From Rapana venosa (Eukaryota; Mollusca; Gastropoda; Neogastropoda; Muricidae), in the NCBI GenBank assembly GCA_028751875.1, contig CM054145.1:42208080-42272079 (forward strand): a stretch of DNA of 64,000 nt. Direction: 5' to 3'. The position numbers were made by a program, and so were the translations under genes. Under the pieces are notes generated by a model that worked only from the letters and a program-made list of their open reading frames with translations, searched no databases and was not told the DNA's origin. Each line of letters opens with the position of its first letter. Within the stretch, counting starts at the first letter, position 1. Below, piece after piece: positions 38,060-49,600 of the stretch.

Positions 38060-38880
38060 GTTTTTGTAACCTTGACTTACTTGACTTATGCCTCTTGGTT
38101 CCTTGGGGAACATAGGGCTGCAACAACACCCCTCCAACGAACTCGGTTTTGGGAGATCCTCTTCAGCTCGGCCCATGTCATTCCGGCTGCCTTCGTTTCT
38201 TCGTCAACACTTCTGCGCCAGGTCTGCTTTGGTCGACCAACTTTCCGCTTCCCTTGTGGATTCCAGTCAAGGGCCTGTCTGGTGACATTTGACGCAGGCT
38301 TGCGGAGTGTATGGCCGATCCATCCCCACTTCCTTTGTTTAATGATGGACTCAATTGGGGTTTGTCTGGTCCTGTCCCACAGTTGTTTGTTGGATATGAC
38401 TTCCGGCCACCTGATGTTGAGGATGTACCTGAGGCATTTGTTGGTAAAAGACTGGAGTTTGTGGGTGTTGGTTTTTGTTACCCGCCAGGTTTCTGAGCCA
38501 TAAAGTAGGACCGATTTGACATTGGTGTTGTAGATCCGAAGCTTATTTTGAAATGAGAGGGCTGTTGACCTCCAAATTGGCCGAAGGGTGTTGAAGGCGT
38601 GACGGGCTTTGTTGATTCGGCACTTGATGTCTTCATCTGTTCCCCCATCTTTACTGACGACACTGCCCAGGTAAATAAACTTGCTGACTTCTTTGATGGT
38701 TTCTTGCTGCAGTCGCACTGGGTCATGTGTTTTGTTGTTCACCCTCATGATCTCCGTCTTCCCGGTGTTGATTTGGAGGCCAGTCTTTTCAGCTTCGTCA
38801 GCAACACGACAAAGCTTCTCTTGTGCGTCTTGTTGCCTGTGGGAGAGAAGGCTGATGTCGTCTGCGAGTTTTTGTAACCT
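38060..38880 (-). mobile_element. 5'-truncated LINE with 13-bp target-site duplication
   Basis: GTTTTTGTAACCT flanks the copy perfectly at 38060-38072 and 38868-38880. Between them lies a minus-strand LINE fragment starting at the RT catalytic box (LADDISLLSH) and continuing with QINTGKTEIMRV, FIYLGSVVSKDG, LLYGSETWRVTK, WGWIGHTLRK, GRPKQTWRRSVDEE and RVRWRGVVAALCSP. The frame is open from truncation to stop. The 3' tail is a short AAGTCAAGT-type repeat. The family differs from the 25-28 kb element. Confidence 0.93.
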
Positions 38881-39261
38881 GGGGATAATGAATTAAGAAG
38901 AATGGCTGGCATCCTTGTTTTATTGGTCTGAAAATGATAAAGGTATTTCGTTGTCATTTAATGCCTTTTTATTTTTTATTTTATTTTTTTTTCAGATTGG
39001 CAGTGTTGGATGTTAAAAGGGATTTCATAGTGTTGATGTTAAACTTCTGATGCAAGTTGCTGAAATTGAATGAAGTGACAGCGCTGATATGGCCTTCATG
39101 GTAGGTAGGGCTATAAACATGAAATGAAATGTGGTGAGTTTGTATCAAAGCCTTCGGGGCTGGAGGTTCCTGGGAGATGGTCGTTAGAGGGATGTTGTGA
39201 ACTGAGCTATTACTGTCGTCAGTAGGGGCTTCGTATGTGGTGGTGTATGTATTGTATGTTA

Positions 39262-39502
39262 GCTCAGAACAGGCACCACTGAACATCACCAAAGTGACCC
39301 AGCAGCAGTGCAGGGCCCCTCTGACTGTTGGCCCGTGACAACCTGATATTTATGGGCACCCTGTGGACTACTGGCTCTGAGGATTTGACGTAACGAATCT
39401 GGGTATGGCTGTGGTATGTAGATTGAAATGAGAGGTATAGGAGCAGTAGGACAGGTATGTCGCAGATGAAGCAGCACCCCCCCCCCCCCCCCCCCCCCCC
39501 CC
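39262..39502 (+). repeat. Group E dispersed repeat followed by poly-C
   Basis: AGGCACCACTGAACATCACC, GTGACCCAGCAGCAGTGCAG and GGACTACTGGCTCT recur in diverged form at 57675-57850. An uninterrupted C run of about 25 bases ends the stretch at 39478-39502. Confidence 0.65.
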
Positions 39503-39944
39503 TAAGTTAAACAAACCCTTTTTTTATAGTCACATATTTAGAATTAGTAGAATCTACACAAAAGTTGATTTTCATAGATTTTTTGATCCCCTTCCAGCTG
39601 ACATCTTGAGATAAGAAAACTTCAAACTGGAAAACAACCCTTAATTTGAAGCTATGTAGGCTATGTTTGAGTTTTTGTAAAAGAGGGCAGGTCTTTTTTG
39701 ACAGTATGTTTGGTTGGAGTCCTGTCAAAACAAACTGTGGAGTCATTGGTCTGGTTGTATTGGATTTGTGTATGTATATAGAAACATTCTTCTGGTACAA
39801 AATAAAATGTGTGATCAAAAGAGCTTCAATTTGGTTTTTAACTGAAGTCATGGTGTGTGACGAATGAGAGGAAGGTTTTTGATTGGGGCAATTATTATTT
39901 TGATGTAAGAAATTTTTTTATATTTATTTTAAAAATAAAATAAT

Positions 39945-40170
39945 TACCACTTTAAGTCATGAGATTTATCTGCGTGAAATTTGGGCTGCTCTCTGGGGAG
40001 AGCGCGTCGCCACAAGAGCAGCGCCACCCTTTTTGTTGTTGTTGTTGTTGTTGTCAGCAACTGTATTTGTTTCCCTATCAGAGTGGCTTTTTTCTAAGAA
40101 TGTTGCCAGGGATAACTCTCTTGTTGCCGTGGGTTCTTTTACGTGCGCTGAAAATTTTGTGTAACACACG

Positions 40171-40201
<31 letters not shown>

Positions 40202-40345
40202 TAGCGCCCAGACCACCACTCATGGTCTAATGAATGGGGAGAAAGTTTTGGGCCCAAATGGGATTCGAACCACCGCACACTTCCAACCCGGACTTTTTGC
40301 ATTCTAGACAGGCGCGTTACCTCTAGACCACTGATCCGCTTATGA
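39945..40345 (-). mobile_element. SINE group B
   Basis: Minus-strand head GTGGTCTAGAGGTAACGCGC and GGTTCGAATCCC, body CCACGGCAACAAGAGAG and GGGTGGCGCTGCTC, and an A/T-rich 3' end without the LINE-like tail. A (GAT)n run abuts the head at 40349-40412. Confidence 0.85.
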
Positions 40346-40712
40346 TCAGACTGATCATCACCATCATCATCATCATTATCATCATCATCATTGTTATTAT
40401 TATTAGCATAGTAATAATGATAATGTGTGTGTGCGTGCGTGCTCAAATCAATTAGTTGAATAACACCTTTAAATTAAAAACTTTTTAAGTTTACTGAACT
40501 TCAACAGTCAAAGTGCGATGCTCAGTCACACTTCTGAAGTTTTCTAAAGGTCATATTGAACAGATTATTTTCTCATGAATTACCCAATAGGCCTGCCGAC
40601 TTCAAAGACTGGCCCAACTTCAAAGACAGACATCTCCATAAAACCATGCTGGTACAGGAGTTGTGTATTTTGTCACAGAGCATAATAGGGAAGGGAAGAT
40701 AAGCATATATAC

Positions 40713-41120
40713 GTGACTCTCCACCACAAAATGAGTCGCTTTGCACCTGACCCACTTTTCTGCCAGGAGCCATTTCAGGCAGGTTAGGGTCAGATTGTCG
40801 ATTTGAGATTTTGATTCATTATGAAACTTGAGTCATTTTTCTACCTTGTACTGAAGAATCAAGGCATAATTTTGTTTCCTTTTGCTTTAAAAACATTTAA
40901 AAGTATCCAAGCCTTTATTCCGACTACCTGTTAACGATGCAAAATTTGTCAATTTCTCATTTTGTCACTTTCTGCAGTGTGTCATTTGAATTTGCTATAA
41001 CTGTTCATAGAAATGTCTGTTTTCTGAATTGAGTAGCCTTTTTATTGCAGATTGATAAAATTTTAGCAACTAAAAATTGACCTGTGGTACAAAGCGACTC
41101 ATTATGTAGTGGAGCATCAC
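40713..41120. mobile_element. MITE-like element with 35-bp terminal inverted repeats
   Basis: 40713-40747 and the reverse complement of 41086-41120 match at 30 of 35 positions. Both begin GTGA and share AATGAGTCGCTTTG. The 338-base interior has no coding capacity. No clear target-site duplication could be fixed, because both flanks are ATAT-rich. Confidence 0.72.
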
Positions 41121-41127
41121 ATATGAT

Positions 41128-41216
41128 ATATGGCAACCGATGACAAAATTGACAACACTGCATACACACGGGTCTGGATGCTTATTCCATTATTCTTGAA
41201 ATAAGATAATAAATTA
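41128..41216 (+). mobile_element. SINE group A 3' fragment
   Basis: GATGACAAAATTGACAACAC, a GGTCTGGATG block and the TTATTCCATTATTCTTG tail, ending in AATAAATTAAA. It begins directly after the MITE-like element. Confidence 0.7.
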
Positions 41217-41519
41217 AAAAATTGAAAATTATCAAAAGTGTCTTCATGTAGCACAGAACCTCTGAAGAGTGCTCAATCAGGAGCTGAATGAAACTCATGC
41301 CAGGTCAGGTCAAAGGCTTGGTCCTTGCTCCATAAATCCTCAAATGTTGTCTTTGAAAGATTTCATCTTACAGTGGATTTTTCCCCCACAAATTTTTGAT
41401 ATAAACCAATTTGATAATGAGGGAGTTGTAGTTGATGACCTGCATGTGTGGCTGTGTGTATATATATATATTTATATACATACATACGTATAATCATACA
41501 CAGGCCAACATTTCAGCCT

Positions 41520-42175
41520 CTTCTTGAGTTTCATATCATTCTTTTTTTGTATTGATTCAAAATCAGTCCTGCTATTATTACATATTGCCAAAGTAAGCTG
41601 CAGAATGACGTATATGAAATTAAATTTTGGAATCACACTGTATTTGAAATTAAATTTTGGAATCATTGTGTCAAGTCAAAAGGCACCGAGTTATGCTATT
41701 GCTGGGTCTCATCACATTGCAAACCACTGAAGAAATGAGAGGGTGGATCATCTTGCTAAACAAGCAGCTTCAGAAAGTTTACAGACTTACAAGTGATATT
41801 AAATTTTTCATCAGATGAAATAAAATCAAGTTTGACAAGTTGTGTTCATTATAGATTCCAGAAATTGCTAGTTGAAATTTTTTCTTCCCCAAGAAACATA
41901 GCAATATATACTTGTTTACAAATGACAATTAAATGCATGGAGCGCTAAATAGTAAAAAGAATGTGCAATGCTCATATTCTCATTCTTTCACTGTCCAACA
42001 TTTATTGTTTTTGATTGTCCTGTTCTTAAACACTTGTATACAAAGAAAAGATATGATACGAGTTTTAAAAGTGGGGACGTTCAAAATGTACTATATGATT
42101 ATCAGCTATATATAACATCAATTGCTGGTCGTTTAATTATCATTCCACATTTGGTAAGGTTACTGTAGACCTGCA
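41520..42175 (+). pseudogene. Decayed LINE 3' end with RNase H and Cys/His C-terminal block
   Basis: In shifting plus-strand frames this region shows CIDSKSVLLLL (RNase H catalytic Asp region), WVSSHC, then NERVDHLAKQAASESLQ (the conserved Asp-containing end of RNase H). Further on come YSHSFTVQHLLF and DCPVLKHLY, the Cys/His block typical of I/Nimb-type LINE C termini. Several frameshifts and stops interrupt it. A 21-base phrase, TGAAATTAAATTTTGGAATC plus A, is duplicated at 41619-41664. Confidence 0.72.
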
Positions 42176-42344
42176 TGCTCCACTCTCCTGTGATTGATAA
42201 GTTATGGTGTGAACGTTTGCCTGCCTAAGTCACTTTGAAGTGAATAGATATTAACCAGGGAGGGAGAAAAAAAGGCCTACATATAGATACATATGTAAAC
42301 CAGCATCCAGTGGCACACACTGTACCAATGAGAAAAAAATGAGA

Positions 42345-42582
42345 GATTTTAGTCATTTTATTTATTCTTTTATTTCGAGGATAATGAAGTAAGCACTCAT
42401 GTTCTTTCTTACATGCTGTCCCAGTGTGTATGCAGTTTTGTAAATTTTGTCATCTGTTCCCACCAGCACACAATGGCCTACTCTTTCGATTTTTTAAAGC
42501 GGAACAGGTTTTAACATGTGCGAAAGATGTTCTGTGTGCGTTCACACACGGGACCACGGTTTACAGTCTCATCCGAAGGAGA
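42345..42582 (-). mobile_element. SINE group A
   Basis: Minus-strand body from CCTTCGGATGAGACTGTAAA through GAGTAGGCCATTGTGTGC to the CATTATCCTCGAAATAAAAG tail. The 5' end abuts a (GACA)n run. Confidence 0.85.
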
Positions 42583-42858
42583 GAAACAGACAGACAGACA
42601 GACAGACAAACACACACACACACACACACGGAGACAGACAAACATAGACAGACAGGACAGAGAGAGGCAGACAGACAGAGACACAGAAAGACAGACATAA
42701 GCTACAAGAACAGCAGCCAATCGAAACCGAGACATCATCACAACTCCCCCAAAACTGAATTGTTCACCCGTACGTTTATTTCATGACAGTTGATAAGGAC
42801 AAAACAGTTGACGGTAAGTTTCAAGGGAAAGCCATCAACACAAATTACAAGTCAACGC

Positions 42859-42891
<33 letters not shown>

Positions 42892-42906
42892 CGCGTGCGC
42901 GCGCAC
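42583..42906. repeat. (GACA)n, (CA)n and GCAC-type runs
   Basis: GACA and CA runs at 42583-42700 and an alternating GCAC/CA/GC run at 42857-42906 that is purine-pyrimidine alternating throughout. Confidence 0.85.
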
Positions 42907-43092
42907 AAAACCCACCCAAACATCAAGTCTATCTGTACTGTACAGCCTTCATTGTTTGGACTGAGCGCCGCAAAATGCAATGTACATCAACAATGCCAAA
43001 AACTCCATGATTTCAAAAGTCAACAGGACAGAGGCCGGAGTATAGGGATGATGGAGTGGTAAGTTGGAGACAAATGACGTAGAGACTTCTTC

Positions 43093-43448
43093 TTCCAACG
43101 CTCCGACAACACAACCATGTTGTCCGTCATATCAGCGAAAATGCAATGTGCTGCGCTGCCGTTAATTAAGCGCCTGACAAGTCAGGGCCAGCGCACCAGA
43201 CTGGGCGTGGGAATGAATTGTTCTTGTTAAGATTTTCTGAACCAAAAAAACAAAACCAAAAAAAAAAAAAGGCAGGAGAATAGAACAAGGGAGGCAGAAA
43301 ATAGACAAGAATGAGATGACAGGAAGAAGAAAAAGAACAAGGCCGAAAGAGAGGGATAGAAAAGAGGGAATTCCTAGCACAGAATTTCCAGAAGGTGGGG
43401 GATGCTATTTATACTGACAGGCCCTCGGCATCACCGCGGGGGAACAGA
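43093..43448 (+). repeat. Dispersed repeat family X, copy 2
   Basis: This is the longest copy. It shares GCGCTGCCGTTAA, GCGCCTGACAA, AGGCAGAAAATA, TAGCACAGAATTTCCAGA and TTTATACTGA with copy 1, and ends at CACCGCGGGGGAAC. The minisatellite at 43449 begins right after it. Confidence 0.72.
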
Positions 43449-44075
43449 GAAAATAGACAGACGACGGAGAGGCTGGACAGGTGACGGAGAGACTAGACAG
43501 ATGACGGAGAGATGATGGATAGACTAGACAGATGATGGAGAGATGATGGATAGACTAGACAGATGATGGAGAGACTAGACAGATGATGGAGAGATGATGG
43601 ATAGACTAGACAGATGATGGATAGACTAGACAGATGATGGAGAGATGATGGATAGACTAGACAGATGATGGATAGACTAGACAGATGATGGAGAGATGAT
43701 GGAGAGACTAGACAGATGATGGAGAGACTAGACAGATGACAGAGAGATGATGGAGAGACTAGACAGATGATGGAGAGACTAGACAGATGATGGAGAGATG
43801 ATGGAGAGACTAGGCAAATGACAGACAGATGATGGAGACTAAACATATGATGGAGAGACTAGACATATGATGGAGAGACTAGACAGATGATGGAGAGACT
43901 AGACTAGACAGATGATGGAGAGACTAGACAGATGACGGAGAGACTAGACAGATGATGGAGAGACTAGACAGATGACGGAGAGACTAGACAGATGATGGAG
44001 AGACTAGACAGATCATGGAGAGACTAGACAGATCATGGAGAGACTAGACAGATCATGGAGAGACTAGACAGGTGA
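43449..44075 (+). repeat. Minisatellite of about 20-bp units, some 600 bp
   Basis: Around 30 variant units of GATGATGGAGAGACTAGACA occur, some with the GATGATGGAGA part doubled. Long open Ser/Ile/Leu-rich frames across it on the minus strand are repeat artefacts. Confidence 0.95.
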
Positions 44076-44109
44076 TGGGGAACAGTCACTCATCCGCGAG
44101 ATACGGTAA

Positions 44110-44230
44110 CCGGAAAGATCTCTACTTCGTCTTCCCAGTTCACAAACAGTTCCATTGGTTACCTTTAGGCCCCCACTCCATATATTATTATTATTATTAT
44201 TATTGTTGTTGTTGTTATTATTATTTAAAG
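44110..44230 (+). repeat. Possible L2/CR1 fragment with (ATT)n tail
   Basis: CATTGGTTACCT encodes HWLP in a QFHWLPLG context like the HWLPV block of the LINE at 9204. It runs quickly into ATATATTATTATTATT. The match is short. Confidence 0.35.
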
Positions 44231-45930
44231 ATCAGGGGTCAAAGTGCTTGCTCTCCCTAAGTTAGGGTCATTAATTAAGCAGCATTGAGTGTGGGTGTGT
44301 TGGGGCATGAAAGTGATAAAACATGCATTGCTACATGAATCTTCTGAAAACCTACTTACTTTTTCCACATTATTCGTGTAGACCTCTATCAGTTCCATGT
44401 GATAGCTGTTATACTGTAGCAGTTTTTCTTTAAAAAAAAAATCAAACGGAACTGATTCAATTAAGTCGTAAAGGCCCTAACAATCAAGCCAGCTTACTGG
44501 GGTTTTAGGAAACACACATGCTTTAACGTGCTTTTTTCTTGATAAAGTGTAAAAACGTGTTGCAAATGAGTTTCCAAAGGTATATCCATATTCCTGCAGA
44601 AATTTCCATATTATGTAAGTAGCCTCAGTACAGTTGTATGTGGTGATTTTGTCATGCACGAAATGAACCGCGAAATCTGAATCGGTGAATCAGTCAGTCA
44701 CACACACACACACACACACACCTCTACCGAGCCAATCCTAACGTTAAAAAAATGTACCCAACATAATTTTACATCCCTGTCCATACTAAGAGTCAATACC
44801 ACCATGATGCTGCGTTTTGTTTATCAATGGAAACTTGGTTGTGTTCTGCCCACGACGCCAATGAATGATAAAGCGTGTCTCATCCCAAGCCCCTACACAC
44901 ACACACACACTACACAACTACACCCACCCACCTACACATACGTACCAGTGATGAGGACGACAGAGAGACATGAAACTTATGAAATGAGTGAGAGAGGGCT
45001 GGAGAAGAGAAGAGAAAAGAGAAGAGAAGAGGTTTAAAGAAGGACTGAACAACTGAGAACTGTCAGAGCAGGCTGTCAATTCAAGACTGAACCATCATTC
45101 AGTACACGTGTATCCACTCTCTGGTCTTGACTTAACTGTGGGCACAAAACAGTAGGCCTGTAACAAGTCAGTTAGTGCCCCCTTGAAGCAACGGCAAAGA
45201 CATTATTTTGCTAGGCCTTTGTCTTCACCTCACCTCACCTCACCTCATCTCTAGTAGACTGCTGGGGGGTACTACTGAAAGTTTTTGCAACCAGCTTCCT
45301 CCCGTTCCTCGGGACTTTAACCCCGCGTCATACAGCTTTCTAAAAATGTACGTGTCTCAAAGATTCAGACAGACACAAAAGATCATGATGCCATGACACA
45401 TGAATACACTGTACACAGAGGGTGGGGAGTGGGGGGTGGGGGGTGGGGGGGTAGCTGTATCTGAAAAAAATCAAGCAGTGATCACACTGTGCAGAAATCA
45501 GCTTTGGAGTGGGAGTAAGGGTAGGAACAGACTTTTGGGGAAAAAAATAACCACATCTGAGGTTGACATACCGTTATATCATAATAATGATTATTATAAG
45601 CTTGCTTTCCCCTTTTCACTCAGGGTAACATTACAGGCGATAAGAAAAAAACAAAACAACCCCCCCCCCCCACACACACACACACTGTCCAAGATATGCT
45701 GTGAACACAAGCCTGTTACGAAACATAAACCACAACCCCCTTCCATCCCCAACCACCACCCCTACCACCACCACCACCACCACCCCCACAAAATTAGCAG
45801 CACATGTAACATCAGTTTTGTCTCGGCTCAAAAAATTGTTTATTTTTTCTGAGGGTAAAAAACATCCAACATACATACATGTATCAGCCTAAGCTCTACG
45901 GTAATATCATTATGAAGTCATCAATATGTG

Positions 45931-45964
<34 letters not shown>

Positions 45965-46593
45965 CACAAGGTCAGTAAGTAAAGTAGGCCCCCTATACAC
46001 TCTTTCCCTTCATGATCAGAAGTGTAAGGCAATCATCAGTCATTCAAATAACCTTTGATATCATCATAATTATAATTAAATAGGGAATAGTTTGGCGCAT
46101 ACATCAGAGTTGGCGGGTGGGCAGGCAGGGGTGGGGGAAGGGAAGGGTGGGGGTTGGGGAGGGGGTGGGTAGGGGACTGTGAAGAGACCACGCTTCAATA
46201 ATAATTAATTATGTACAGCTTTGGTTAGCGCTGGAATGAGGCCATGATTAGAACATCAAGATTCATAGTCACCGAAAAGATGTTTGATACAGTCCGTACA
46301 TCATCATATCCACATTGTCTGCAGTCTTCAATATTTCTCCGTAATAATAATAATAACAACACGCGCGTATGCACGCATGCGCACACACGACACACACACA
46401 CTCACGACACACAGACACAGACACACACAGACACACACAGAGTGTGTCAACGGTGGATGGAAAAGAGAAGGCTCTTCTTTTCTAGTGAAACTGATAGCAA
46501 TGTGTTTTTGTCAGAGGGGTTTTGAAGATTTTGAACACAATGATTGAAGACAAACTACCAGCTGTGAACATAAGAATGCCTTTGATACTACTC

Positions 46594-46641
<48 letters not shown>

Positions 46642-49600
46642 GGCCTACTACTATGGATAATAAAGAAAAAGATGATTGATGATAATGACACCGATGATCA
46701 TCACCATTATACTAATAATGGCGATGACAGAAATGACGGTGAAGATAACATTAATGATACTAGGCTACTTCTATCACCATTACTACTAGTACTACTACTG
46801 CTACTACTTCCAGTTAAGGTTAAGCACATGTTATGGACATACAGAAGTCGCCGCTAAAAAGCAATACAAATGCCAAGAAAAGTGCTACTGAAAACTTTGG
46901 ATTCATTTTCTATTTCGTCACACATATCTGACCGTCCACACAAGGGGCAACATGATTCAGTCACTATCAGCAAAGGTGTGTTTCTTCCTTTGTTTTTGGT
47001 GGTTGTTGGGGTTTTTGTGGTTATTGGGGTTTTTTTGTTGTTGTTTGTTTTGTTTTTTTCAGTCAGTCCCTTCCAGTGAAATAGATAATTGTTTTTTTAA
47101 AAGCCCCAGTCCTTGCCCTGATTTTGATCATGCAAAAAGCGAGACAAACAAGACATTTTTAACTATAAGACAGCCGATTTGTGTGTGTGTGTGTGTGTGT
47201 AGATTGCACAAACCATGGCATGATATAAAGTATGAGTGAAAAAAATGAAAAGAAAGAAAAAAATTTCTTGTTGCAAAATGTAAAGGGGAATGGAGATATG
47301 AAAGAAACCATTTTGATTTTTCTGTACTCACCACTGCCATAGTGCAGCCTGGTTTTACAAATGCAACAAGAAAAAGCTACAGGTTATAAACATGACAGTT
47401 TTATGATCCACTACCAGTAAATATCATGCTACCATAGATGTTGATCTATTGGCAAAGACATTGAATTCCAAAAGTTTTACACAACGATTTGGGTAGGCTC
47501 ACTTTCCTGAACTCTACCGGTTGACTTTATTGTTAATCAAGTTGATTGTCTTCATGTTGATTAAGCCACTATTCAGTTATGCCTACCTTCACTACAATTA
47601 GGCCTATACACAAGATTTTACCTGTGTGAAAATTGGAAATATGATCATTCAGCCATCTTGTTTGATAAGGACAACGGTTGGTATTCAGTTAGGGTCTGCT
47701 CTTGTAGTGCTACATTGTTTAAAAAAATCATAAAAAGGTCAATCGTTGTATTGCTATCATTAATTTCATGGTTTATTTGAACGCAACTGTGGTTTCTTTC
47801 TCCGTTTCTCTATCATGTTGATCAATCTTAACCTCAACCACATACTCCCCCCCCCCCCCCTCTCTCTCTCTCTCTTAACAAATGCACACACAAACTGGCA
47901 GTGAAAACACACAGACACACGAGCAAGAAACAAGCAGAGCCCATCAACAATCTGTCAAACATATGCACAGGCATTCTTGTGAACACCGGAGAGAACGAAA
48001 GTTAACAGGCGTAAGTAAGGTACGTGTTCAGTTCTGAGGCAAGACAGATGTCAGAAAATGACAATTGATTAACAGGACTATGGTTAATGCTGTTTGTCAG
48101 CACACATAACTTCACGTTCATCACTTTTTCAACAACGCATAAAACTTTATTTTTTTTTAAAAAGCACAAAAACCCCACAAGAAACCTCACTCATCTCCAA
48201 CATGCAGTCTAGTTTCTATACACAACGAAAATGGCGGCATCCATCCATTCAACTTTTAAAAATATGGACACAATGACACAAAAGCTATCCATTGGCATAA
48301 CGTCAATCCTCAGAGCAAATCTTTTAAGACATGAGGGGAAAAAACTGATACAGTTTATCAAAAATATCTTTACAAACCAGCAAAGAAAGCATGATGTTTC
48401 ATGACTGTTTTAAGTCACATAAGCCCACATGAACTACGCTGAGGTCTGTTTTGCCAGGTGTTTCTGTTTAATTCAGGTACAGGCAAACTACTGTTGGTTG
48501 CCCCGGCCTTTTGAGTTTCCTTCTCTTACATTATTCCTGTTTTCCATACACTTACCAGGAAATCTGTAGTTCCTCAATACAACTGCAGATCTAAGATAAT
48601 CAGAAAATAACAACAACCCCAAAACAAACCCCAAAAAACCGAGATAGGGCAAGGGAACACATAGTCAAAATAATGGTGTGGCAACGTTAGCTGGGCCTAT
48701 GGTAAGAAAGCCACATTGATTAATCCAATACTCCAATGTATGTTTTTATTTGTTTTTAAAAAAGCTTTAAGCTAATACACCAAAATACAATACTTGAAAA
48801 CATTCAAAGAACAGCGGCCCTAAATATCGCAAGGGAAACCAAACAAGACCAAGGATTCTCGCTTTTCAATCTTTACAAAACCCTCACTTTCCTTGATGAA
48901 AAGTGAAGTGAGAGTAAGTAGGTGATCCAGAAGTTGCTATTTTATGATATCAATAGAAGAATGCTTACGCCCAAAGCATTTTTTTTTCTTACAGTCCAAG
49001 TGTCCACACATCAGGGTAGGCCTATAAATATTTATCTATCAAACAAATATTAACCTACCTTGTTCTGCTTTTATATTCGCATTAAAAAAACACCCAATAA
49101 ATATGAACATGAAGAACCCAGTGGTAGAAAATCAGAATGCAGTATTCTTTATAGATATTTAAAGCAAAAAAAGAAAAGAAGGTTGTGAATAACCTTGTTG
49201 TTGAAAATGAGGTCAGTCTGCAAAATGTTAGGATTTGACCAAATCTGACTTAACGTTTATATCCACATTATGGCTGTAGTGCTCTGGGCTAAGCAGTCAT
49301 CCAGGCATCTAACACGAAGCCAGTAGGATGTAGGGGATATGAAACTACATTAAAGGCTCGCTGTAACCCCACAGCGGAAACCCTTACCCAAAAAAGTCAG
49401 TCATCGAAATAACTTTTATTTCAGTAATCCTTTTTATTTTCTCAGAGATTGAAAGAGTGGGCTTTACCTCGAATTTTGTCCATGCTACATCTATAAGATA
49501 CTTACCAAAAAGAACAACTGCTTCACTCTGACCCTTTGTTTTTAAAAAAAAAATTAAAGCGTTCTCCTCTCTCCCCCCCTCCACCCCCCCCCCCCCCCCA

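Noticed and set aside
46522..46857. Poly-leucine small membrane protein
   Set aside because: The leucines are translated from a (CTA)n microsatellite.
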